Part shown: positions 1 to 13,100 of the stretch, in pieces | Layout: each line of letters begins with the position of its first letter | Numbering within the stretch: position 1 is the stretch's first letter | Assembly (NCBI RefSeq): GCF_035582795.1 | Contig: NC_134368.1 | Span: 34,842,501-34,906,500, forward strand | Direction of reading: 5' to 3' | Length of the DNA stretch: 64,000 bases | Origin: Mycteria americana | Lineage: Eukaryota > Chordata > Aves > Ciconiiformes > Ciconiidae | Notes under the pieces: model-generated | What the model saw: only the letters and a program-made list of their open reading frames with translations | The model's database searches: none | Told to the model about the DNA's origin: nothing | Program-made: the position numbers and the translations under genes

Positions 1-1007
1 TGGGACCTCTTCAGAGTCACTGGAGAGCAATTCCCTATATAGCAACAGCCTCCATCTTCTATGAAGATGACACAAGACTAGGCAAGTGGGGAAACAATCC
101 CACTGTCCCCTCCAGCAGAGCAGAGCCACATATCCTCACCCAAAACACTACAGAAGCAGAAAGGCGGGGGGAACCCCCCAAAAAACCTAAAGAAGAGCCC
201 TTGCAATGTATAAGGACAAGTTACTAGCAAGCACTAAGACTGCACCCAGGTATCAAAATCACATGGACATGAATGAGAGAGAAGATCCAAACTATCCAAA
301 GCAGCTGGATGACCTCCACAGCACGACTCCAGATGAAACGCTCCTAGTATAAGAAATTAGACCAGAGGTAGGAAGAACTTCAGATTTATAAGATATGGTT
401 GCAGTGGGGTGGGGGATCTGGCAGGAAGAAGGGTCTAAAGAGCAGTAAAGTCTAAATGGGAGGGACAGAGTTCACTGGATCCAACAAGGGAATCGGGCTG
501 AAGATGCATTCATGGACAAAGTTCAGCTTCCCAACTGAAGAACAGGGAAATTGGACAGATGTTGACACCATCACACGTCTGGAGTGACAGATTCCACTCT
601 CCAATCAAGGAGCAGGAAGGAGGAGGACACTTGCCATCAAAAACAATGAGCAAACAGGTCAGTGGTGTTTAACTAAAATGCAGACACCAGAGTGCGGTGT
701 CCTCAAATGAGGATACTGATATAATGACATATTTGAAATTTGGTAGGAAGAAAGCAGCAGGACACAAACATCAGGATTAAGTATATAGGATGGACAGAAT
801 AATGCACGCTAATATGAGAATTATATTAAAGCCTGAAATTATTTGACTGCAAGTTAACCACAATAAGTAGCAGAGCCTCTACAGACTAAAAATCCAGAGC
901 TAACAGAAAAACAGAAAATATTTGATCTGCACTATCAACTGTCTCAACTAAGGTGACAGTACCGGTTGCAATACACTGAGATAGGGCAAGGAGGCTACAA
1001 CATCAGA

Positions 1008-1044
<37 letters not shown>

Positions 1045-1152
1045 TAATAATTAATAATAATAATTAATAATAATAATTAATAATAATAATTAATAATAAT
1101 TAATAATAATAATTAATAATAATAATTAATAATAATTAATAATAATAATAAT
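1008..1152 (+). repeat. AAT/AATTAATAAT microsatellite
   Basis: About 145 bp of AAT units are interrupted regularly by AATT, giving a higher-order pattern of roughly 10-14 bp. The regular interruptions suggest amplification of an interrupted unit, not a decayed pure repeat. Confidence 0.97.
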
Positions 1153-4100
1153 GGGAGATTTCCGCTATCTCGATGTTCATTAGGCACATTGAAGAATAAT
1201 TCCCTGATCATATTTTTGTACAGGAATCAATTACTGCTTTGGGAAACAAGTTTGCCATGACAAGAGAAGCAACTCTTGATTTGTTCTCTAACAAATTTAA
1301 ATCCTCACAGAAATCGTATAAACCATTCTGGAAACCACAACAGTGGAAAAAAACCCAAATACTTATCAACAAATCTTTGGAAAGTGTAAAATAAAGCCAG
1401 CACACTAAGTAGTGAAAGATAAGTTACTAAAAGCAAGAATGCATCATTCAAAAAGCTGACATTTTTCTATAAACCTTATTTTCTTCAGCTGGAAACACAG
1501 TTTAAATAACTAGATTCCAAATAAATCCTTTTTCATACCAATGAAAAGTATAAAGCTTTCCAGACAGGCTGTGGGGCCCATCAACAGTTTTGAGTACAAA
1601 AGTAGTGCTCAAATTAAGACCATTCTAGAACTGCAGGAATTTACATGCTTACTATGGACCAACTGGAGTGGCTTCTGGCCCACAGCCTTGTCTTTACATG
1701 GCACTTTAAACATCTGTCTAAGACTGAGGGTAGGAAGACCATGGCACAAGGAAACGAACAAGCTCCTGAGATCAGACAACACCCTCCTCTGCCCCCCTTT
1801 CCTTCCCCAAGATGAAATGGCTTGACTAGCTTAAAATTTCCTGGTTCCTTAAGGCTGGTCTAGATCTTTTGCCTACTTACTATTATTCAATCCCTATAGA
1901 AGCATGAACAATTTCAGTATCCTCATTTTCATCTTCCATTAGGAAATGTAAAGCAGATTCAAGAGTTCTTCCAAAAAAAAAAAGTCTTCCCTGGAGGCAG
2001 GGCAAGAACCTGTCCTGAATAATCTTTCATTGATTTAAGTCAATCACAGAATCAACTGCTGAAAAATATTTGGAAACTTGGCTTTCATTTTTGTTTTGAC
2101 ACATTAAAACTAGTTTCTACTTGTCTGGAGACTAGCCCATAACGCAGCTTGCTCACCTAGTCACGCAACAAAAACGTAAGATTCCATTTTGATTCAGCAT
2201 TAGCTCAGATCCAACCAGCGGTCTTACCTCTTTCAAGAGCTTTCTCACTGCAGAAAACAGGGAACTTCAATATGCCAAGACTTAGCAAGACTGAGATCCC
2301 AAGAATTTCAAGAATGACATGTCAGCTTACAGTATGCATAGCTAATAATGCCAAAATTTGAAACAACACAGGCAGCTAAGTAAACCTTGATCCAATCAAT
2401 GCTGAAGAAGCTCCAAGAAAAATAAAAGTAGTTTTGAGACTGAGTAAAGAAATGAGGAAGGGCTTTAAAGTTGCATATACAAATGTGTACATGTATGTAT
2501 AGAAGTCTGCTCACTCAGCACTCTGGACTTTCACATAACTAGAGAATATACAGTAATAAGCCACTGATTCAACTATTTTTAAAGCAAATTTTCACTTTAG
2601 TAATCAGTACTTTCATGAGCAACTAGACCAAATTCAAATACAGCTTCATATCCACACTTCGAGTCCTAAAAGTGTCCTGCATAAAAAGTAAGGTATTCCT
2701 AAGGATTAACTATAGTGTATAAAAATCTGTAACCTAAATGAATAATAATCCTCAAAAAATTGACATTCTGTAACTCTGCTGGTACTAATATGTTCATCAG
2801 ACTTATGAGAACGCTTCCTGGTGATGAGAAATTATTTAGATTTAAGACCTGCCATAGGAGGCTGAACGAAAAATTAACCTCAGCCAGCATCTCCTCCACA
2901 GGAGTGGTCAGTAGCAGATGCACAGACCCCACAGTTGCCCTTCCCGAGACTTCCCAACAGTCCTTCCCAAGAATACACTGTTCCTGGCAACTAATGACTT
3001 GGGGAATTCTCTAAACTAAATACTACTAATAAACTCGCTTTGAGTTTGTCTTTCATCAGCAAGCATTATGCACGCCTGGCCTCCACAACACCCTACAGTG
3101 CAGTGCGAAAAAGTTCAGCTGCTTTGTGCCTTCAGTAAAGCTCAGCTTGCCAAATTTCAGTTGTGTATTTCAAGTGCTTACACACTGCAAAAAAAAGTCT
3201 CAGTTATCAGAGCTCTAAGCTTTCCCCTTCCTCATCAGATGTAAGAGCCTGGGGTAACAGAAGCATTACTTTGAAAAAAACAGAAAGGAGCTTGGCAAGC
3301 AGATTCTCCTAAAAGAAGAAGAGATCAGCTGCCAGCAGGTCCATATCCAGGAGAAATACACTACAACACACAGAACAGGGCTCAGAGCAAGATCTTGTCA
3401 CTTCCACTAACCTACAAGGTGTGTCCAGGGGTGTGCTGTAGAAGGGCAGAAGGACAGTGACTTGTTCAGTGCTGGGCAAACAGGAATCAAAACCATATCA
3501 ATTACAATAGATAATTCAAGCTACAAGTTTCCAAATTCCTACAAGAACGCAAGTCAGTTTGTGTTAGTGTCACAACACAGTCATAATTTACACTTTTCCT
3601 TGTACTCCATCTGGAACTCTGTCCTTTCACCCACGCCATCACACAGCGTTTACTCAAACCCATCAGCTATGTTTGTGCAGCCTGTATGAAGGGGGGGATG
3701 AATCTGAAAGGAGAGGGTGTGCCCAGACATGCAGGAAGGCACTCTAGAAGTGCTCTAATCAACTGAACGTGCTTTGATACTAGACAAAATGCATTGTCAG
3801 CATCTCTATTTCAGCAGAAAACCATATTACACAGTCACGATTACCACAGTCACTGAAGTCAGAAACCATTTAAGGCATTTCATCTGTCAACACATTACAC
3901 TACAACCAGTTTACCTGACCATGTTCTGGAACATAACACAATCACACAAGTTTGACTTTTTCAGCACGTACACCTGAAGGCAGAGATGGCGGCATCCAGG
4001 AGGGAGTCTGCAGCGACCAGGCATCCCTCCCAACACGCTCAGTCCAGTGTTGCTCACACATATTCCATCAGAAATCACTGGGAAAACACACAATTTCAGG

Positions 4101-4171
4101 TAATGCTGCATTTGCACAGAATCGTGATTTCAGAGCTCCCTGTGCAACCTCAGTAATGTCGCATCCCGATG

Positions 4172-4199
4172 TGAATTAGCCTGTTGCCAAGCTAATTCA
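4172..4199 (+). repeat. 9-bp inverted repeat with a TTGCCAA spacer
   Basis: TGAATTAGC at 4,172-4,180 pairs exactly with GCTAATTCA at 4,191-4,199 around a 10-nt spacer, ctgttgccaa. The spacer contains a half-site resembling NFI or RFX targets. This is a sequence observation only; no function is shown. Confidence 0.6.
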
Positions 4200-7100
4200 A
4201 ACTATTAGAAGAGAGGATGGAGTTAAGCTCCTAAAACAATTTCACCCAAACATTTATAACAATACAAGTACAACATACTCCTAGAAGTGAATTACATGAA
4301 GTGCTCATATGCTAGTGGCACTGCTTGCTTAAGAACACACAGTATCATCAGTGCTGGCACTGTGACAGCACTGTGTTTATAACAAAAAAAACCACCCCAC
4401 AGGGTAGCTAAGTGACATCTGTATGCTTTACTCAAACCCATGTTAAAAGTCAAAAATCAATGCGAGACACTTGCTATGGTAAGCAGAAATAACGTGCAAG
4501 TTACATTTGCAAGCAGTCATGCAGGCATGTTTGACTGAAGGAGTAGTATCACCTTCACAGGCATGAACCATCAGGTTTTGCCTCCTACTTGGCTATTTGC
4601 CAGCCCGCTCCAAGACTGAAGCGCCAGCATAACATACAAGTGATAGTAACCAAGGAACATGAATTTTTAAGCAGTTAAATCTTGGCACTAAGGTATGGAA
4701 AAAGTAAAGTGGAAAGGCAATTGAGCATACAGCTGCAAAAATCAGGCATCTGTAAGTTGCATGAGAGGTGCTGACTTCCTGTAAGATGTTCAAACCATGA
4801 CACAGTACCATCAGCCGACCCCAAAACATATGACTGCTCATGGTAACAGGTACATCTACCCTCGTAGCTTGCTCCTACTAGTGACTAAGTGGTTGTCCAA
4901 GAGACAGCAATGCCAGCGCTTTCCCCAAACTGACGGCCTCCAGTGATCCAGTTGTCAGAGCATCGGTTCAATGGAAAGCTTCAACTGCTTTCGGACCCTT
5001 CTTTTCCTTGCCCATAGTCACTGCTTTCCTAAGACGAAAAGTCCTTATCTATTTAATTGTTGATAAACTCTGGCCATCCTCATTGGCCTGTCTTCAAGGA
5101 TGTTAGGCTGTTGTCTCCATCTTCAAGTTCAGACTATTATTTGTAAGCACATAATACACTCAGACATTCCAATGGATTTATACAGTGTCTTGATAACACA
5201 GTTTTTCTTCCTTTAATAATTGCCAACTTCTGATTCTTATTGTAAGGCAAGTTCCAGGAGAACTCTGTATTCAGAAGTAGAAGACTGGCCCAGTGACTTT
5301 TAAGAAAAGTACATTAAGCCCATCTTTTACTTAGATAACCAAGATACTCGAAAACGGTGTCTAGAAACGGTATCTAGTATTTTGGGGATTTGGAGGTGCA
5401 ACACCCTAGATCAGGAAGTTCTGCAATTGCATGTGCCTTTCCTCCACTCTGTTTTACAGCACCTGACAAGATGAAACTCACAGAAGTAACAGAGATAAGC
5501 GTACACATGCCAGTGACAAATACTAGCTATTAAGACAGCACAAGTAAGCAAGTGTACTTTATTATTTGAGATTAAGTGCATGATCAAACAAAACCAAAGC
5601 TACCTATTTGAATGTGCAGATGAGAATACCAACAAGCCTCTCGCCTGGATATTCCAGCACACTCTTACGACTTAATCAGACTCTCATTTGTAGCTTCATT
5701 AAGACAGCATTTATTGCTAAAAGTGGCACAGACTACTCACAGGGTTTTCAAAGTATGGTGCAGTACACGACTGCACACATGGTCAGATATATACTTAGTT
5801 ATTCATTTATCTATTGCCATCACAAAAAAAGGCTGTGCGTGGTTTTCCATGAGATCAATATTCAGTCTGTTACTCTTTAGAAACTCGTAAGAATGACATT
5901 AAGTTATTACTTTCTGGTTAAATTCGTTATCAACTTTTCTGGAAGATGCGTTGGGTTTTTTTTTTTTTTTGCTATTTTATCACAACTAAATTGTTTAGCA
6001 GAAGCATATGTTCTTGTACAAGGCAGGATAAACTTTCAGGTCAAAATGAAAGTAAGGAGCTGGAACTTGAAAAAAAAAAAACTATAGCACATTTATTATG
6101 GCACTTCCTTGGAAGGTCAAGGTTCAAGTCCTTCTTTTTGAAAAACTTGATTGAATAACTAAGCACAAGCAAGGCTGAGACTGTCAGAGCCCTATGTTCA
6201 ACAATCCTAATCAGTGTTTGAGTTCTTTGACTAGACAGGGGTTACAAATACTGCTCACCTTCTCTGTTTCCTGGAATTCGGCTAAACTGATTTTCCCCAT
6301 TGCTACCGTTTAAAAGGTACATTTATACATTTTGGTATCTTCAAGTTCTGAAACAGTGAGCCAGGATTATTCAAAGGAATTTTCCCCTCCAAGATTGAAA
6401 TATTATCGGTGTAGGAAGAAAGGTGATAATAGATTATGAAGAACAAAAATGCTTTGTGAATTCATGCTAGGTCTGCACAGACATTCGCATGCAGCAAATA
6501 AGTGAAACTTTAAAGTTGAGCAAATAAGGTTTGTGCTCAGGAATATCCTCAAGTTTCAAGATAGTCTTCAGATATCCAACAGCTTTCTTGAAGTCTCTTA
6601 TCATACATTCTTTATCACCATTTCTCATTTTTTAAGGACATTTCGGCCATCAGAACCCTTGCTGCCCATCTTCCTTTGAACAAACTTCAAACACTGAAAG
6701 TAGAAGTTGGGCTGACTGGTTCTGAACTAACCGGTCAGTCCTCTCAGCAATGTTTCTGCTCTCCATTACATGTTTCTCCTCTTTTACAGAGCTGTCAATC
6801 CTCTTAACTTGCCCCATATTCCTCACTTGCTTCTCATCCTAGCTGAAGTCAAATCTAGTACAGAAGCAGGTACACAGGGAAGCAGTGCAGAATAGACATT
6901 ACACCCTGGATTCTCAAGACGAATGGGAGGGGGAGGTGTTGGTGTTTGTGTGTTCTGTTTGGGTTGGGTTGGGGTTTTTTGTTTGGGTTTTTTTTTAATT
7001 TTGTTTTAAAATATCCCCTCTGAGTATTAGGTCTACAGATGTTTAATTAAGCAAAGACTTTTTGTCTGCTGCTAATCTCATCTCGACTGACAAGTTCAAG

Positions 7101-10100
7101 GCTTTCACAAAACAGCAAGTACAAAAACAGCAGAAACACTCTGCAGGAACAGCACCATGCTACAAAGGTGGTGGCTAAAACGCCAGTTGTAATCCTGGAA
7201 AAAAAAAATAATAGTTCTCATTTCCTAACAATGAGCCACAACTTAGTCATTCGTTTGGCAAGTCAGAGCAGAGATGGCTTTAACCATTACCACTTAAATA
7301 ACTCCTGCATTAAATATTTGCCTTTACAATCAAGTTTTAATGCCAAGCAAATATACCACAATGTGCTAGGCAGCATACACTGAGACTACTTCAGGTCATG
7401 TGCTGACTTGAAACTTTTCATGTTCCTGAACTATTTTATGAAGCATCTGTGCCCCCAGCATACAACATGTAGCTGACACTATCAGTATTCTGGCTAATAC
7501 AGTAACTGTGTCGATGGAATTGGATAGTTAAGGCCACAGAAAGACTCAGCTGCTCCTGTGCACCGCATGTCCTTTCAGATCTTCACCTAAAACTGAGAAG
7601 TTGTTCAGCAACTGGCTATATTTAACACCGACATATAATATGAACTAGTTTACAGAGCATCTGGAGTACTCCCAACATAACCTGTAGTGAAGCAAGATAC
7701 AGTAAGTACAGCAGTATTATTTCGCTCTAATGGATTATTCTGTGTAACAAATTTATAACCCGATTAATTTATCTGAAAAAGCAGATAAACATGACATCTA
7801 ATGACTGAAAAAGCAGCATCTTTGCTGTACAAATTGAAGAATTAATGAAGATGCTTAGGATTTCTCACATTAACGAGGTCAGAAGTTTAATCAGCTCACA
7901 GTTTTTGCAGACTCAAAGATGCTTCCTATGCAGGAGCAGTCATTCGTTCAGAAAAAGACTACAGCCAGCCAAGAACAGTTTCAACTTACAAGAAATTCTA
8001 CCACTAAGTTAGGACTGCATTTTTGCACAGCAACAGCATCACAGCAAAACTTAATTCTGAAGCTGTTGCCAATTAAAGAACAGTTGTTCCTACACTTTTT
8101 TTTTAAATATTCAAGGCTACTGATTATATATAGCGAACAAAATCTAATAAAACTGCAATGCACTGGTTACAGGAAATAATATTTTGGTAACCAAATAGGA
8201 AACAGCTCCAACTCAATAATGAGAAAGTCTTAAAGGTGCACTGGCTGTTGAGGGTTTTCCCATAAGTGTTGCTGACTAGTAGTTTAAATCTTATCAAACT
8301 TAATGTCACCAATATTTCACCTGCAGTGTTGCACAACTGGCACCTGGAGCAACCAGGCAATTCACAGCCATTGTACCAAATGTTGTAGTCTCCGGAGAAC
8401 AAAAAAAAAAAAACCATATTGTTTTTATATTTTAAAAAAATGTTATGTTCCCTACAACGGAAACTGTTTCTCACAGTGAGATCAGTCCCACTACAAGAGT
8501 TTACTTTTATTCTTTTTATACTTTGTGTTTGTTTGTCTTTCGGTCCCAGAACACACAAGCCTGTGAATCCAACAGGGACTAGCTCTGCAAAGCTAAACAC
8601 GGTACTGCACATCTGCAGCAGACAAACGACAAGAACAAGACAACACCATGACAGTTTTGCAGAGCTGTTCGGGGAAAATAGCTTGATTTATGCAACACTA
8701 TTAGGCAGCAGGGTACAGTCAGTGCTCTCTGGAAAGCAAGAGTGCCCTGTGCTGCTTGACATGGCTGCCGACAAGCTGCCTTGCAGCTCTGCGAGGGCTT
8801 AAATTCCACCAGGACCTGGTGGAGGAAGGACCAGAGAGAAGGGGCACACGTTGCTTGAAAGGCTGCCAGGGCGAGGTTATTGGTCTCACCCAGGGAGCTG
8901 CTGCCTGGCTCCCTGCAGATCCCCCTTGGCTCTGGGGAAGGGACTCCACTTGAGCCCTGAGCAGCAGCACTCCTGTGAAGGGTTCTGCATCCACGGGGCA
9001 ACAGCAGGACTTGAAGCTCTTGTCTACAAATTGTCCCCTCAGTCCCTCTGAGACTGCTCAGGAATGCTGTAGTCCAGCAAAGAACTATAAATTTCTTCCT
9101 TAACATGCAAGTGGTGCAAATCCATTATTTTAATATTTTTCCTTGAATCAAGTTGCTCGAAGTTAGGCATCAAATCCATATGCTGCTTATGATAGTCTAC
9201 ATTTTGTTTTACAGTATAGCCAAACCCCTACACCAGAACTTTAATCAGAGAGCTGAAAAGTGTTTTAACTTCAAAACGCTAGCGCCTCAAGCAGTTCTCT
9301 TCATTCAACCATTCAGGCGACTCCAGAGCTTCCCACAAGAGTAGGCTGTATATGTATCACCAGATCTTTGCAGGCACCCTGGAACTACAGTTATACATTA
9401 TATGGGTGCATTAGCTTTGATTTCAACTCAAGACTGACCAAAATCAATGCCAGGGGTAGAGACAGAAGCGTTACAGATCCAGTGCTGCATCCATACCTGA
9501 TGTTCCCAAGCGAGTTTCAGCTTCTGCTACAGTCTCCCCTTGAGATGAGAGATGAGCGCGAGAGGACATTGCACACACCAGCAAAGCACTGTCTCTGTGC
9601 TACAAAGTGAAAAAGCAGCACCCTGGTTTTATAATAAACTAGATCATAACCCTTGAATAACTGACAACCTAACAGGAGCTACAGGATTAAGAGGAAAAAA
9701 CCAGCCTTTCTCTTCCTTTGGCTGTTTATTCGAGAAGAGTCAGCTTGGCCTTTTTTGCAAAGATTAATCACACGTTAACCTTTATGATACAGCCCCCTGG
9801 GTCAGATGATTCACTTGTACACATGGATTGGTTCTCTGGAGTCTCTAGGACTTGGTGCCATGTATAAACTACCCAGTCTGCAATACAGCTCACCTCACAT
9901 TTAACGCTTTAGGCTTTGACTTCACTGGCTTTACAAGCCTGATGGAGGGAAAACCTCAATTACATACAAGTAGTGATAGCAGCAGGATGATTTAAAGGAC
10001 ATTGGCCTGATCTGGTACACTTTAAGCAGCCATTCTACAGCCAGACACTCAGTTTGTTAGCAGCAACCTATAAAATTCTATTTCTTTGGCTAAACCACAT

Positions 10101-13100
10101 TTAAGACATGCAAATCTGCAGCAGAAAATAATTGAGAGAACACATAGATAAGAGGGGCTCTCCATTACTACCATTTAAAAAAAGCATTAGTGGAAAAAAA
10201 ATTACTGCAACTTCTATAGATTCTGCACAGGGACAGGCAATACAAAGATTCAAGTTAAATGATGCTTTTATATTCTTAAGTTCAAAACTCAAAGCTTCCC
10301 CTGCTCAAAACTGTAGAGCACGAGGATGTACAGCTTCACTATGCACAAACTTCTCCAAAGCTGTGCTTTCCAGGCTGTTCCTCCAAGAACGTAATACACA
10401 TCCATCATTAAGATGGCAACAGAGACAGAACATTATTTCTGGATTTATGTTCGTCACAGACCCTCATTATTTAATTCTGGTAAGTACCAACACCAAATGG
10501 CAGCTGCTGGGTCAAACAGTCACTTAACAGTACAGAAGGCCATGACACTATCATCCATATCAGAAGCGAGTCAGAAACGCTAGCATTTCATACAGCAAGT
10601 ATTTCACCACTCTGCAATGTGGGTGGAAAATGCCTACACAGGGCTAACATAAATAAGTGTACTTGACTAACTTCATACAGTTGATGTTTGGGATACGAAT
10701 AAGCAACTCTGCCTCCAATGTTTTAGCTTAAAGAAGCAAGAAAATAATTCTCGCCTTTGGACAGGTATTTGGGCTGTGCATATCATCAGTTTTTGGGTTT
10801 TTGTTTTGTTGGGTTGGTTTTTTTTTTTGTGGGAATGAGGAAGAAACACTGTTGAAAAACAAACAAAAAAGGAAGTTGCTTAGGTACCTAACAAAAGTTA
10901 ATGGAACTAGCACAACTGAATACTGTGAAGGGTTACCAACTTTTTTTTCAAAGCAATCTCAGTAAGTTTAAGTTTGCGTGACAGAATTATTTCATCTATC
11001 AGCATCAAGTTCACCAAAGCATGTTAACAATGCTGCAGTTTCTAAATTTCCATCTATAAATCCACCAATTCACAGTGCACAAACAAGGATCCTCACATTC
11101 TGTTCAATCAGGACTCTGAATGCACAGTTTGTTGATACAATTCTCTGGTACATGAAATCCCAGAATGCTGGAGAAGCCTGAATTGAGAAGGGTTGCCTAG
11201 GCAGAGCAAGCGGGGCGGGGGGGGGGAACAAAACAGAAACACCCCAAACCACAGACACACACCCAGTGCTGACTAATCTGAGAAAATAAATAGGGGGGGA
11301 AGTCATGGAGCTTCTCCCAGTAGGAGAATACATAACCCTAACTGCTGAATGCTAAGGAAGAAGAGTCGAGCTGAGCAGACCATCCAGGAAGAATCCACAA
11401 TACATCTCCATCCCCCCCGATCTCTCATTTTCACATCTCCAATTTTAGAGAGTATTTATTAGAGTGTGCTCTCCTTCCTTTACCAGCTACTGGGGGATGT
11501 TCCTGGAAGAGGAGACTGTTTCTACCTCGATGTTTTCCCTTCAAATCCACCACTGGGGTTCAATTTTCTCTGAGCCAAGTTAAACATACCAGAGGCATTT
11601 TCACAAGTCATTTGGGTAGTATAGTGCTCACAAATCTCAACTGCAAGCAATTAATGCTGCATTAGGAACTTTCTCCAGAGGAAATTGCCTCACAAGAAGC
11701 AGGAGTGGAAGGGATTGGCACCTGGAAACCACTCACTTCAGTTCTTTGGAAAGTCCATCTACACCTAAGCCTTCAGGGTTGGAAAGCAGTATTTGGTGGT
11801 TAGACTTAAAACTGTTCAAAAAGTTTCCTGAAAAAAAATAGAGAGGAACAGCAGTCCATCAAAATAGATCTAGGAATAGACTGGGTGTAATAAGCTTCCT
11901 TGGGCTGGATTTCTTGCATCCACAAAGAAGTTCCCGGTCAAAACTAAGTATGCTGAAAGTCAGAAGGGGGGGCAAGTCCCCAGTGACTGGGACAACTCTC
12001 ATGCAGAAGGCCAAGGTTCAACTTCCCTACAAATACCAAGTACTCAAATTAGTTCTGCTCTTCCGATCTTCCACATGACAGACCGACTGATGGCTAGGAC
12101 ACTTCATTTCTGACCACGGATAAGGGTCTTAAAAAAATCTGGAGGTGGTCTCTGATTTTTCTTAAAGCAGAAAGGAGAAAAGTGTATATTCTCAGCTGAT
12201 CACATGACAGGTAAACAGCTTCTACTGAGGCACACGTTATCAGTCTAAAAATCAAGTTGTGTCTCAGACAATCAAGCCTTCCATATCAATAAAATTTGTT
12301 AGACTGAGTCCTTTGACCGTTTTCTTCACAAATCACTGTATTACAGAGAATGGCAGATGTTAAAGGTAGTAGAAGTAACCATTTTAATACTGTTAAACTG
12401 TACTAAAGTCTACTGAATTGTTTCATGCAACCTTCCTCTCCTCACCCAAGGCAGAAGCAAGAACAACTGCCTGCATAAGCTCCCAGTTTCAAACGGTTTT
12501 AAGTCTTACCAGTTTACCACCCACCTCTGTCTTAGTAGTTGCACAGAATCTGGTTTGTGTTTCTCCCCATTGTGTCCCTGAATTCCAAGTTTACATATTA
12601 AGATTGCGAATTTGGGGATTTCGATTATTCCCGTCCACATTTCAGATTAAAAGTTGGCAACCAACAGATGTAAGTGCTACAGACAAACTACACTCATTCC
12701 TAAAAATTATTTTAGGTATACAAACCAATAATTCCATGTACTACAAGATGACTGTGTTTTCACATATCGGGTGGTAATACAAACCAAACCCAGACCAAGC
12801 ACATGTTATAGCAGAGAAGCGGCATTCAAGATACTACCCGAGAATGCTTGTTATCTCCAATATATTTGAGAGATTCCCAGAGACTCCACTGAAAGAGCCT
12901 TACACCTTGAAAATAAAGTGACATTCACATACCAGCAAGCTGGAAAGTATATTTTGGTTTAAGCAGAGTAATCTTTACCAACACAGGAACCACTGCAGCC
13001 ATCACTGCCTTCTCCTGTTCAACTCTAGTCTCAGCACACCAGCTTAGTAGCCAATTTTTACATCTCCGTCCTATCACATTAAAGCATGATTCGGTTATTT

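Noticed and set aside
6940..7010. Telomere-like GGGTT runs
   Set aside because: The units are irregular (GGGTTGGGTTGGGGTTTTTT) and part of a G/T low-complexity tract, not a TTAGGG array.
8124..9106. 162- and 175-codon minus-strand open frames
   Set aside because: No family similarity was recognised, composition is not protein-like, and they overlap each other. Only a short possible cassette exon was kept, at low interest.
10132..10527. 131-codon plus-strand open frame
   Set aside because: No recognisable domain or similarity and no splice or promoter context; likely chance.
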